Origin: Candidatus Zixiibacteriota bacterium
GTDB lineage: Bacteria > Zixibacteria > MSB-5A5 > GN15 > PGXB01
Reading direction: 5' to 3'
Assembly: GCA_030591405.1 (NCBI GenBank)
Contig: JAUVBC010000046.1
Coordinates: 1-10,359, forward strand
Length of the DNA: 10,359 nucleotides
In this document: in pieces, positions 1 through 6,047 of the stretch
Layout: every line of letters begins with the position of its first letter
Position numbering within the stretch: position 1 is the stretch's first letter
Translations under genes and position numbers: made by a program
The notes under the pieces: model-generated
What the model was told of the DNA's origin: nothing
Database searches by the model: none
Seen by the model: only the letters and a program-made list of their open reading frames with translations

Positions 1-177
1 AGCCAGAAACCGAAATGGGTAATTCGAGATCCCGGCCAATGGCGCCAAAAACAGCCTGCCAGCAATTGTCAAGTTTCCTATATCCATGCCGACAATATAA
101 TTAAGCCTTTACCAGAAGGCAAGACCGTTGGTCTGTACAAAAGCCAGGGTCAACTAAATTTGAATTTTATGATTTGA
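1..177 (+). CDS. 3' end of an unidentified upstream gene (partial)
   Basis: Frame 1 is open from the first base for 58 codons to a TGA at 175-177. The other two plus frames hit stops early (about 19-21 and about 100-102). The translated tail contains RDPGQWRQKQP and ends KSQGQLNLNFMI; I do not recognise the family. It lies 35 bases upstream of the FHA gene on the same strand, so it could be the preceding member of the signalling operon. An open frame of this length can occur by chance, so coding status is only moderately supported and no function is proposed. Confidence 0.42.
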   Translation, partial: SQKPKWVIRDPGQWRQKQPASNCQVSYIHADNIIKPLPEGKTVGLYKSQGQLNLNFMI

Positions 178-189
178 GCCTTTAAAGGC
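178..189. repeat. 12-bp perfect palindrome between two genes
   Basis: GCCTTTAAAGGC is a perfect dyad that begins directly after the stop codon of the upstream partial frame and ends 11 bases before the FHA gene's ribosome binding site. It has no loop, so it is a poor hairpin or terminator. It could be a protein-binding site or chance. Confidence 0.25.
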
Positions 190-200
190 GATGGGTATGA

Positions 201-206
201 AAGGAG
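201..206 (+). promoter_or_regulatory. Shine-Dalgarno site of the FHA gene
   Basis: AAGGAG sits six bases before the ATG at 213. It fixes the start of the FHA protein and excludes the earlier ATGs at 191 and 197, which lie in another frame that ends at a TGA around 218-220. Confidence 0.8.
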
Positions 207-212
207 TATCGC

Positions 213-905
213 ATGCCTGAGATTATTGTTAAATATGAAGAAAAGGTAATAGAAAAAATCGTTTCTGAAAAGAAGCGGATGTCAATTGGGCGTACTAGCG
301 ACAATGACATTGTTCTTGATAATCGCGGCGTTTCCAGAAAACATGCCCAAATAGAATTTAACGGCGAAGCGGCCGTTATCATTGATAATGAATCTCTGAA
401 TGGCACCTTTGTCAACAATCGGAAAATAAATGAAGAGATTCTAAACGATAGTGACGTAATTACTATTGGAAAGTATAATCTGGAATATAATACCGAAGGC
501 CAGCGGGATACATCCCAGGCCGGTCTTGACGGAACCATGATACTGAATACTAAAAAACAAAAAGAGCTTATTGCCAGTGACAAACTTGAAAAAGAAATTG
601 TTCAGCGGATGGGCGGTTCGGTATTATTGGGCGAAGAAAACAGCGATTTTTCAGAATATCAGCTTGACCGTGATGTTACGACTATCGGCAAAGCAAAATT
701 TGTACATATTCATGCTCGCGGCTTTTTCCTTTCAGGCATTCAGGCCAAAATTGTTAAAGAAGCGAATCAGTTGCATATTGTGAATCTTGGACGCAAGGGC
801 AAAACCAAGGTTAACGGCGAAGTTGTAGAAAACTTGAATCTGAAAAATGGCGATATCATTCAAGTCGGAAAATCGGTATTTAGATACCTGGAGGGTAATC
901 GCTAA
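213..905 (+). CDS. FHA-domain protein with one canonical and one degenerate FHA domain
   Basis: A soluble 230-residue protein with no signal peptide or membrane segment. The first FHA domain (about 4-93) carries the full phosphothreonine-binding signature: IGR at 25-27, NDIVLD at 31-36, SRKHA at 41-45 and S61-LNGTFVNN. FHA domains of this type bind phosphothreonine peptides, usually products of Ser/Thr kinases. The second region (about 147-226) has the same strand pattern, ending NLNLKNGDIIQVGKSVFRY, but has IGK for IGR and SGIQA where SRxHA is expected, so it probably does not bind phosphothreonine in the standard way. The linker holds DGTMIL with Thr108, a plausible phospho-acceptor (inference). 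The stop abuts the phosphoesterase start, and the receptor kinase encoded two genes downstream is the likely partner. Its target is unknown. Confidence 0.93.
   Translation: MPEIIVKYEEKVIEKIVSEKKRMSIGRTSDNDIVLDNRGVSRKHAQIEFNGEAAVIIDNESLNGTFVNNRKINEEILNDSDVITIGKYNLEYNTEGQRDTSQAGLDGTMILNTKKQKELIASDKLEKEIVQRMGGSVLLGEENSDFSEYQLDRDVTTIGKAKFVHIHARGFFLSGIQAKIVKEANQLHIVNLGRKGKTKVNGEVVENLNLKNGDIIQVGKSVFRYLEGNR
890..895 (+). promoter_or_regulatory. Shine-Dalgarno site of the metallophosphoesterase gene
   Basis: GGAGGG lies inside the last codons of the FHA gene, ten bases before the ATG at 906. The placement suggests coupled translation of the two genes. Confidence 0.65.
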
Positions 906-1634
906 ATGAAAATAGCCTTGATATCGGATGTCCACTCCAATCTGGAAGCACTTGAAGCGGTTCTCCGAGATATAGAAAAAGAAGGTGTTGAAAAAATACA
1001 TTTTCTTGGTGATGCCGTTGGATACGGAACCGACCCCAACCAATGTATCAAGCTCTTGGCCAAACATTGTGATATTAAGCTTCTGGGGAATCATGATTAC
1101 GCCGCGCTCGGGTTGATCTCGCTGGAGGGATTTAATAAGGTAGCGAAAACATCGGTTGAATGGACCCAGACCAAATTAAAAAAGAAATCGATTGAAAAAT
1201 TGGCCGATTTTGAACTAAATTCCACTTTTCTTGATTATGCACTGGTGCATGCCTCGCCAGGAACTCCTGATGAATGGAATTATATTTTGGGCATCGATCA
1301 GGCGACAGAAGAGTTTGCTTGTTTTTCCCAATCAATCTGCTTTATCGGACATTCTCATATTCCGACAATATATACTGAGGAAACCGATGGGACAGTCTCT
1401 ACGAGCTTAAGCAACACCATGGAACTCGATCAAAATTTAAGATATATCATAAATATCGGCTCGGTTGGACAGCCCCGTGACAATAACCCAAAAGCCTGCT
1501 ATTTAAAAATAGATACAGATAATTCAAAAATAGAGTATCGTCGTGTAGAATATGACATTGACAAAACCCAGGCCAAAATGCGGAAGGCGATGTTTCCGGA
1601 TTTTTTGGTTGAAAGACTAGCGGTTGGCCGCTGA
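906..1634 (+). CDS. Calcineurin-like metallophosphoesterase (COG0639/Metallophos_2 type)
   Basis: A 242-residue cytoplasmic two-metal phosphoesterase. All metal-site motifs are visible in order: D8-V-H10, G35-D36 followed by AVGYG, G61-N-H-D64, H115 in LVHASP, and G148-H-S-H151 followed by IP. The late motif NIGSVGQPRDNNP (about 183-195) is typical of the COG0639 group of small phosphoesterases annotated as diadenosine-tetraphosphatase or Ser/Thr-phosphatase related. Members act on varied phosphoesters, so the substrate cannot be read from sequence. The ATG follows the FHA stop with no gap, and the kinase gene starts ten bases after its own stop. That context makes a role as the phosphatase partner of the kinase attractive, but this is inference; nucleotide or phosphodiester substrates remain possible. 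Confidence 0.92.
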   Translation: MKIALISDVHSNLEALEAVLRDIEKEGVEKIHFLGDAVGYGTDPNQCIKLLAKHCDIKLLGNHDYAALGLISLEGFNKVAKTSVEWTQTKLKKKSIEKLADFELNSTFLDYALVHASPGTPDEWNYILGIDQATEEFACFSQSICFIGHSHIPTIYTEETDGTVSTSLSNTMELDQNLRYIINIGSVGQPRDNNPKACYLKIDTDNSKIEYRRVEYDIDKTQAKMRKAMFPDFLVERLAVGR

Positions 1635-1641
1635 TGAGGTG
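1635..1641 (+). promoter_or_regulatory. Shine-Dalgarno site that decides the kinase start
   Basis: GAGGTGA, a match to the GGAGGTGA consensus, stands just before ATG 1645. It supports that start over the in-frame TTG at 1624, which would overlap the phosphoesterase gene and precede this site. Confidence 0.7.
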
Positions 1642-1644
1642 ACT

Positions 1645-4125
1645 ATGCTTTCAAAATACTCATCATATATATTTTGTTTCCTGATCTCAATTCTAGTGGT
1701 TGCATTATATGTAAATGATTTTTCGCCGCTAACCAGACTACAGTGGCAGGTTCAGGATATTATGTACTCATTCCGGGGTGAGAAAAATTTCTCATCTGAT
1801 ATTGTTATGGTAAATATTGATGATGCAACTATTAATCAATATAATCAATGGCCCTGGAACCGAGATAAAATAGCCGACTTAGTGGCTGCAGTCGGAAGCG
1901 GTTTGCCCAAAACGGTTCTCCTTGACATAATTCTCGAACAGGACACTGAGCAGGATACGCTTGGTTTTACCGAAGTTTTGGCCGGGCAGATGTCATGGAT
2001 GAAAAATGTCATTGTTCCCTTCGAAATTACTCCGGAAGAATTTAGAAATCAAAGAATCTCGAACCCTAAATTTTTGAAACAATATTCAGTCGCGGTCGAT
2101 AACAATCTGGGTGTTTTGGATGAAAGTGCCACACTTTTGGCCAGAAAAATATTTCTCCCGCCGGATCAAATTTGTCAATATTCTTCAGGTATAGGGTTTA
2201 AATATAATGTTTATGATGGCGACCGTAAAATCAGATGGTCACCTCTGGTTATTCATTACGAAGGGTATTACTATCCTTCAACAGCTCTGCTGGCTGCGGC
2301 TCATCAACTTGGTATCGAGCCCTCATCAATAAAAGTAAATGGCGGTCGCTCGGTTAAGCTGGGCAGAATAGAGATCCCCACTAATAAAAGTGGCGAATTA
2401 TTTGTTAACTATAATAAACAGGGAGAATCGTTCCAAAAATATTCCGCCGCCAATATATTAAATGAAACTGTTGATCCTTCTGTCTTTGCCAGCAAGCTGG
2501 TAATCATTTCGACGAATTCCAAATCTGTTGGAGAATACTTTTCAACGCCGGTTTCTTCAAGCCAAAGTGGCGCCGAGATACAGGCAAATATCATTGAAAA
2601 TATTATCCATGCCAATTTTATAAAACGAATTGATGCTACTCCCGGAATTGATATGCTGACCCTCTTTGGATTAGGCATTTTATTTGCCTTCATTCTCCCC
2701 CGGGTCAGTCTGCTATATAGATTTGTAATTTTAATGGTTTGCTTCTTTGTTTTAGCCAATCTAAATTTTGTCCTCTTTAACTTTTACAAAATATTGGCAC
2801 AACCATTATATATCGGGTTGGAGTTGTTCCTGCTACTTCTGGCCAGTCCTATTCTTGATAATGAATTCTTATCAAATCTAACTGTTTTCAAAGGCAAAAT
2901 TGAAGGCTCTGGAACAACCCGTTTACCAAAGATTGATTTGGGACATCAGGATATGCCTGCTTCACAGCCGATGCGTCCGACAACATCTGTACAGTCAAAA
3001 CCAGCCCCCCGGCCGCATCAGACTAATGCTGAATTTGAGAATACTGTCGCTGCTGGTCAAATCACAAATGATGATAGTAATCAAACAATTAAAGCAGACA
3101 GTTCAGAAACAATTGCTTCTCAACCAGAAAAGCAATCTTCAATTGAACATTCACCGGTATCATTGGATACAGACAATAATAAAGTAGTCGATAAAAACAC
3201 AATCGTGGATAATGCTCCACCACCACCGCCTCCACAACCGGAAGAAATATCGCTTTCGGCCAGTGATAGTCAGCTAATCAATAAAAGTCTCGGACGGTAT
3301 AAGGTCATTGAGGTCCTTGGACAAGGCGCAATGGGTACCGTTTATAAAGGTATTGACCCTGCCATCAATAGAAATGTCGCCCTAAAAACTATCAGACTTG
3401 ATTTTGTCAGCGATCCCGAGGAATTAAATGAGCTTAAGGAGCGACTATTCCGTGAGGCACGCGCCGCCGGAATGTTGTCACATACGAATATTGTTACAAT
3501 CTACGATGTCGGGACAGAAAATAATCTGCAATATATTGCGATGGAATATCTGGAGGGACAGACTCTTGAAGATATGATCCGTCGCAAAGTAAAATTTAAT
3601 TATCGTATCATCACTGAAATTATAACCCAAATTTGTAGCGCTCTGGACTATGCTCATAAGCAGGGAATTGTTCATCGTGATATCAAACCGGCCAACATAA
3701 TGATCCTGAATAATTATGTCGTCAAGGTCATGGATTTTGGTATTGCCCGAATTGATTCGACCTCGATGACACGCACCGGAATCGCAATGGGAACACCTAA
3801 CTATATTTCGCCCGAACAATTGCAGGGTAAGGCGATTGATAATCGCTGCGATATCTTTAGTCTCGGCGTTGTCATGTATGAGATGCTTCTAAATAAGCGT
3901 CCATTTATCGGAGAAAATCTTACTTCACTTATCTATAATATTGTTAACAATCAGCCGGAAATGCCATCGTCGATAGATCAGTCAATTCCGACCTTGTTTG
4001 ACAGGGTTATTGACCGAGCATTACAGAAAAATCCGGAAGAACGATTCCAGAAAGCGGGTGAAATTTCATCGGCGTTATCTGATTTTATAGATTCGTTTTC
4101 GAGTAAAAAAGGATCGACAGTCTAA
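1645..4125 (+). CDS. CHASE2-domain transmembrane Ser/Thr protein kinase
   Basis: An 826-residue receptor kinase counted from ATG 1645. Layout: TM1 (about 7-24); an outside CHASE2 sensor domain (about 28-325) with the typical IVMVNIDDATI and QWPWNRDKIADL stretches at about 53-79; TM2-4 (about 337-355, 361-381, 389-410); a low-complexity cytoplasmic linker (411-548) with six prolines at 525-530; and a PknB/Hanks-type kinase domain (about 552-815). The kinase looks active: GQGAMGTVY loop, Lys581 in VALK, HRDIKPAN with catalytic Asp679, DFG at 697-699, GTPNYISPE at 716-724, and Thr709/Thr711 in the activation loop. Four TMs place CHASE2 outside and the kinase inside. There are no PASTA repeats. 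CHASE2 ligands are generally unknown. It is last in the cassette after the FHA and phosphoesterase genes, ten bases after the latter. An in-frame TTG at 1624 would add seven residues. Confidence 0.95.
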   Translation: MLSKYSSYIFCFLISILVVALYVNDFSPLTRLQWQVQDIMYSFRGEKNFSSDIVMVNIDDATINQYNQWPWNRDKIADLVAAVGSGLPKTVLLDIILEQDTEQDTLGFTEVLAGQMSWMKNVIVPFEITPEEFRNQRISNPKFLKQYSVAVDNNLGVLDESATLLARKIFLPPDQICQYSSGIGFKYNVYDGDRKIRWSPLVIHYEGYYYPSTALLAAAHQLGIEPSSIKVNGGRSVKLGRIEIPTNKSGELFVNYNKQGESFQKYSAANILNETVDPSVFASKLVIISTNSKSVGEYFSTPVSSSQSGAEIQANIIENIIHANFIKRIDATPGIDMLTLFGLGILFAFILPRVSLLYRFVILMVCFFVLANLNFVLFNFYKILAQPLYIGLELFLLLLASPILDNEFLSNLTVFKGKIEGSGTTRLPKIDLGHQDMPASQPMRPTTSVQSKPAPRPHQTNAEFENTVAAGQITNDDSNQTIKADSSETIASQPEKQSSIEHSPVSLDTDNNKVVDKNTIVDNAPPPPPPQPEEISLSASDSQLINKSLGRYKVIEVLGQGAMGTVYKGIDPAINRNVALKTIRLDFVSDPEELNELKERLFREARAAGMLSHTNIVTIYDVGTENNLQYIAMEYLEGQTLEDMIRRKVKFNYRIITEIITQICSALDYAHKQGIVHRDIKPANIMILNNYVVKVMDFGIARIDSTSMTRTGIAMGTPNYISPEQLQGKAIDNRCDIFSLGVVMYEMLLNKRPFIGENLTSLIYNIVNNQPEMPSSIDQSIPTLFDRVIDRALQKNPEERFQKAGEISSALSDFIDSFSSKKGSTV

Positions 4126-4136
4126 TTCAATGAAAT

Positions 4137-4161
4137 AAGGAAGAGATCAATTCTCTTCCTT
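4137..4161. terminator. Bidirectional intrinsic terminator between convergent operons
   Basis: AAGGAAGAG (4137-4145), loop ATCAATT (4146-4152) and CTCTTCCTT (4153-4161) form a perfect 9-bp stem. It is followed on the plus strand by TTCTTC and on the minus strand by ATTTCATT, so both tails are T-rich but not pure T tracts. It lies 11 bases after the kinase stop. The stop of the minus-strand unknown gene falls within the loop, so the stem also encodes that protein's last Glu/Lys-rich codons. The position between two converging blocks fits a shared terminator. Confidence 0.75.
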
Positions 4162-4611
4162 TTCTTCAGGATCAATAATATCTTCGGCCAGAGATAAGGC
4201 TACTCCCGAAAGCATAACCTCAACTCCAAGATTAGTAAAATCACTTGAGATCAGTTTTCTATCTATTCCGGCATACAGCGAGCAGGCGGCTCCGCTTTCC
4301 ACAACCAGCCCGGATAACCTATTTTCGGTTTCAGTAACAAAGGTGACTTCGCCCAACTCCTCTGAGATTACATAACCCGAGCAGTTATGAATCTGGAGAT
4401 GGGAATTTCCGGTATATACAACTATCAGCGTTCCGCGAACAAGACCCAATAGCTCTTCGGGATATATCTCAAGTATTAGAACCCTTTTTTCAGCTGCATT
4501 ATCAACCTTAAGTCGAAAATGGTCCTTTTCTCGAATTATTTTTTTTACACCAAGAACAGCGGCAACTTTTTGGGCATCTTCTTCTAAAAAATTAGCCATC
4601 TTTTTTTTCAT
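4147..4611 (-). CDS. Conserved-looking protein of unknown function downstream of tatA
   Basis: A 154-residue acidic, probably cytoplasmic protein; I do not recognise its family. It has no signal peptide or membrane segment. A short helical N-terminus (FLEEDAQKVAAVLGVKKI) leads to a middle of alternating hydrophobic residues suggesting beta strands (RVLILEIYP, GTLIVVYTG, GEVTFVTETE), then a helical end with an acidic tail, DPEEKEEN. It is the last gene of the minus-strand operon and its final codons lie in the terminator stem. The ATG at 4611 overlaps tatA by 20 bases; a second in-frame ATG at 4599 overlaps the tatA stop in ATGGCTAA and would give 150 residues. Neither start has a good Shine-Dalgarno site, which suggests re-initiation after tatA. 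An A8 run follows the first ATG. Confidence 0.8.
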   Translation of the reverse strand: MKKKMANFLEEDAQKVAAVLGVKKIIREKDHFRLKVDNAAEKRVLILEIYPEELLGLVRGTLIVVYTGNSHLQIHNCSGYVISEELGEVTFVTETENRLSGLVVESGAACSLYAGIDRKLISSDFTNLGVEVMLSGVALSLAEDIIDPEEKEEN

Positions 4612-4813
4612 TCTTTTGGTTAGAATCAGATTCGTCGGTTTTTATTTCATTCATGCTTGATTTGATTTCGCCCTGAGTATCTTTGACAGCTTTTTTGAAT
4701 TCTCTGATACCTTTGCCCATCCCCTGAGCGATATCCGGCAATCTTTTAGCACCAAACAATAATAGAACGACTAAAAATATCAGCGCTAATTCCCATGGAC
4801 CCATTCCAAACAT
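4592..4813 (-). CDS. tatA: Twin-arginine translocase subunit TatA/TatE
   Basis: A 73-residue single-pass inner-membrane protein of the Tat system, which exports folded proteins carrying twin-arginine signals. It shows the family layout: a short N-terminus MFGMGPWE, one hydrophobic helix (about 8-20, LALIFLVVLLLFG), the FG-A-KRLP hinge (about 20-25), an amphipathic helix (about 26-45, IAQGMGKGIREFKKAV) and a charged disordered tail. The length is normal for TatA. AAAGGA lies six bases before the ATG. No tatC or tatB is seen in the window, so the partner channel protein must lie elsewhere. It follows the DUF4321 gene by 25 bases and overlaps the unknown gene downstream. TatB is a less likely alternative because the protein is short. 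Confidence 0.95.
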   Translation of the reverse strand: MFGMGPWELALIFLVVLLLFGAKRLPDIAQGMGKGIREFKKAVKDTQGEIKSSMNEIKTDESDSNQKNEKKDG

Positions 4814-4819
4814 ATGATT

Positions 4820-4825
4820 TCCTTT
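4820..4825 (-). promoter_or_regulatory. Shine-Dalgarno site of tatA
   Basis: On the minus strand AAAGGA precedes the tatA ATG by six bases, within the 25-base gap after the DUF4321 gene. Confidence 0.65.
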
Positions 4826-4838
4826 GTTAATAACTTTC

Positions 4839-5105
4839 TTAAATATACCACCATCTAAAATATATAATTACTAATAATACGACCAAAACCGACATAAAGT
4901 TTATTTTAAACATCAGCCCAACTGTAAAAGAAAAAGAATATAACTGGACACGAGTCGTTTCGAAACCGATACTCACCGATTTTGTAAATATGGTTTTGGC
5001 CGCTCCTTCCGGGAGGAAAGATCCGATTAACTCACCGACAAATCCGCCCAGAATCGCCCCCAGTAACAGGGCTACAATTATAAATGTTAATTCACGCCCT
5101 TTCAA
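4839..5105 (-). CDS. DUF4321 family small membrane protein
   Basis: An 88-residue membrane protein from TTG 5105. It matches the DUF4321 pattern as I know it: a first hydrophobic helix with Gly repeats (IIVALLLGAILGGFVGELIG), a short loop with a Pro (SFLPEG), then FETTRVQLYSFSFTVGLMFKINFMSVLVVLLVIIYF forming a beta-like stretch and a second membrane helix. The family's function is unknown. I chose TTG 5105 because AAAGGAA lies six bases upstream and the overlap with purQ is only 14 bases. An ATG at 5159 would give 106 residues, but overlaps purQ by 68 bases, lacks a clear Shine-Dalgarno site and exceeds the usual family length. The neighbours purQ and tatA do not reveal its role. Confidence 0.82.
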   Translation of the reverse strand: MKGRELTFIIVALLLGAILGGFVGELIGSFLPEGAAKTIFTKSVSIGFETTRVQLYSFSFTVGLMFKINFMSVLVVLLVIIYFRWWYI

Positions 5106-5802
5106 TGGCCATTCCTTTCGAAAAACTTTTTGCAATTGATTCAAATATTTTGAGACCATCCGATGATCCCAAAATATCCTCCACCGCTCTTTCCGGATGC
5201 GGCATCATTCCAATAACATTCCCCTCTTTATTGGAAATCCCTGCAATATTATAAATTGAGCCGTTTGGATTACCGGCATCGTTAATATTTCCGTCTTTAT
5301 CACAATATCTAAATATTACCTGTGACTGCTTTTTTAAATCTTCAATTTCACCATCAAAATTGTAATAATTACCATCCATATGAGCAATAGGAATTTTTAA
5401 GATTTCACCCGGCTGACAGGCCGATGTAAAAATCGTGGAATTATTCTCGACTTTGATATAAATATATTTACCGGCAAATCTAAGATGTGCATTTCGAAGA
5501 AGTGCTCCCGGCAATAATCCGGATTCCAGCAAAACCTGGAAACCGTTGCAAATACCAATTACCAATCCACCGGATCGGGCGAATTCTTTCACCGATTTCA
5601 TTATTGGTGAAAATCGGGCAATAGCTCCTGAGCGCAAATAATCGCCGTATGAAAATCCACCCGGTAGGATGATAACATCACTATTTAAAAGATCGGACGA
5701 TTTATGCCAAAGAAATTCTACCTCTTCGCCCAAAACTTTGATTGCCGTATAGGCATCATAATCACAATTGGAACCGGGGAAGGTCACGACTCCGAATTTC
5801 AT
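5092..5802 (-). CDS. purQ: Phosphoribosylformylglycinamidine synthase subunit PurQ (glutaminase)
   Basis: A 236-residue class I glutamine amidotransferase. It releases ammonia from glutamine for the conversion of FGAR to FGAM, the fourth step of de novo purine synthesis, working with PurS and the small-type PurL. Visible features are N-terminal GVVTFPGSNCDYD, the oxyanion-loop region LPGGFSYGDYLRSGAIA (about 46-62), the nucleophile Cys85 in GICNG, and the catalytic pair His202/Glu204 in MMPHPER. Length is normal for stand-alone PurQ. Its ATG overlaps the purS stop by four bases (ATGA), with GGAG nine bases upstream. The 3' end overlaps the DUF4321 start by 14 bases. No purL follows, so the synthase subunit must be encoded elsewhere. 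Confidence 0.98.
   Translation of the reverse strand: MKFGVVTFPGSNCDYDAYTAIKVLGEEVEFLWHKSSDLLNSDVIILPGGFSYGDYLRSGAIARFSPIMKSVKEFARSGGLVIGICNGFQVLLESGLLPGALLRNAHLRFAGKYIYIKVENNSTIFTSACQPGEILKIPIAHMDGNYYNFDGEIEDLKKQSQVIFRYCDKDGNINDAGNPNGSIYNIAGISNKEGNVIGMMPHPERAVEDILGSSDGLKIFESIAKSFSKGMAIERA
5112..5118 (-). promoter_or_regulatory. Shine-Dalgarno site that supports a TTG start for the DUF4321 gene
   Basis: On the minus strand AAAGGAA lies inside the end of purQ, six bases before TTG 5105. This is the main evidence for the shorter start. Confidence 0.65.
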
Positions 5803-6047
5803 TTTTCATACTCCAGGGTATAATTTTCGATGACCGGGTTGCTTAAAAGTTTACTGCATATCTCTTCAATCTTTTTGTCGCCTTGTTCACCTTCGGCGTT
5901 AATTTCCAATTCAAAAAACCGACCCGACCTGACCGACGCCACCTGATCGTATCCCATATTCAAAATTGCCTTCTGAATAGTTATTCCCTGAGGATCAAGA
6001 ACACCATCTTTAAGTCTGACAAAAACTGTTGCTTTCTTATTGCTCAT
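5799..6047 (-). CDS. purS: Phosphoribosylformylglycinamidine synthase subunit PurS
   Basis: An 82-residue subunit of the PurSQL FGAM synthase, which bridges PurQ and PurL and is needed for ammonia transfer. Typical features are VFVRLKDGVLDPQG at about 8-21, AILNMGYDQVASVRSGRFFEL at about 27-47, and a C-terminal half ending LLSNPVIENYTLEYE. The length is standard. The ATG at 6047 has GGAG seven bases upstream, within the end of pssA, and the two genes overlap by 11 bases. Its stop overlaps the purQ start by four bases. The presence of purS implies the PurL of this organism is the short, bacillus-type form. Confidence 0.97.
   Translation of the reverse strand: MSNKKATVFVRLKDGVLDPQGITIQKAILNMGYDQVASVRSGRFFELEINAEGEQGDKKIEEICSKLLSNPVIENYTLEYEK

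Noticed and set aside
732..1094. 120-codon minus-strand frame crossing the FHA/phosphoesterase junction
   Set aside because: Both plus-strand genes here have clear conserved motifs; the antisense frame is chance.
906..1634. Naming the phosphoesterase ApaH or a protein phosphatase
   Set aside because: The motifs show the fold and metal site but not the substrate; the GSVGQPR group is functionally diverse.
1624..1644. Longer kinase start at TTG 1624
   Set aside because: It would overlap the phosphoesterase gene by 11 bases and lies upstream of the GAGGTGA site that fits ATG 1645; the extra residues (MAADEVT) are not part of the first membrane helix.
2409..2759. 116-codon open frame on the minus strand
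   Set aside because: It is antisense to the CHASE2/TM part of the kinase gene, without a ribosome binding site or recognisable motif.
4592..4611. A frameshift that split one tatA-unknown fusion gene
   Set aside because: TatA alone has a normal length and a typical charged tail, and the downstream gene has its own ATGs, so two separate genes are more likely than a broken fusion.
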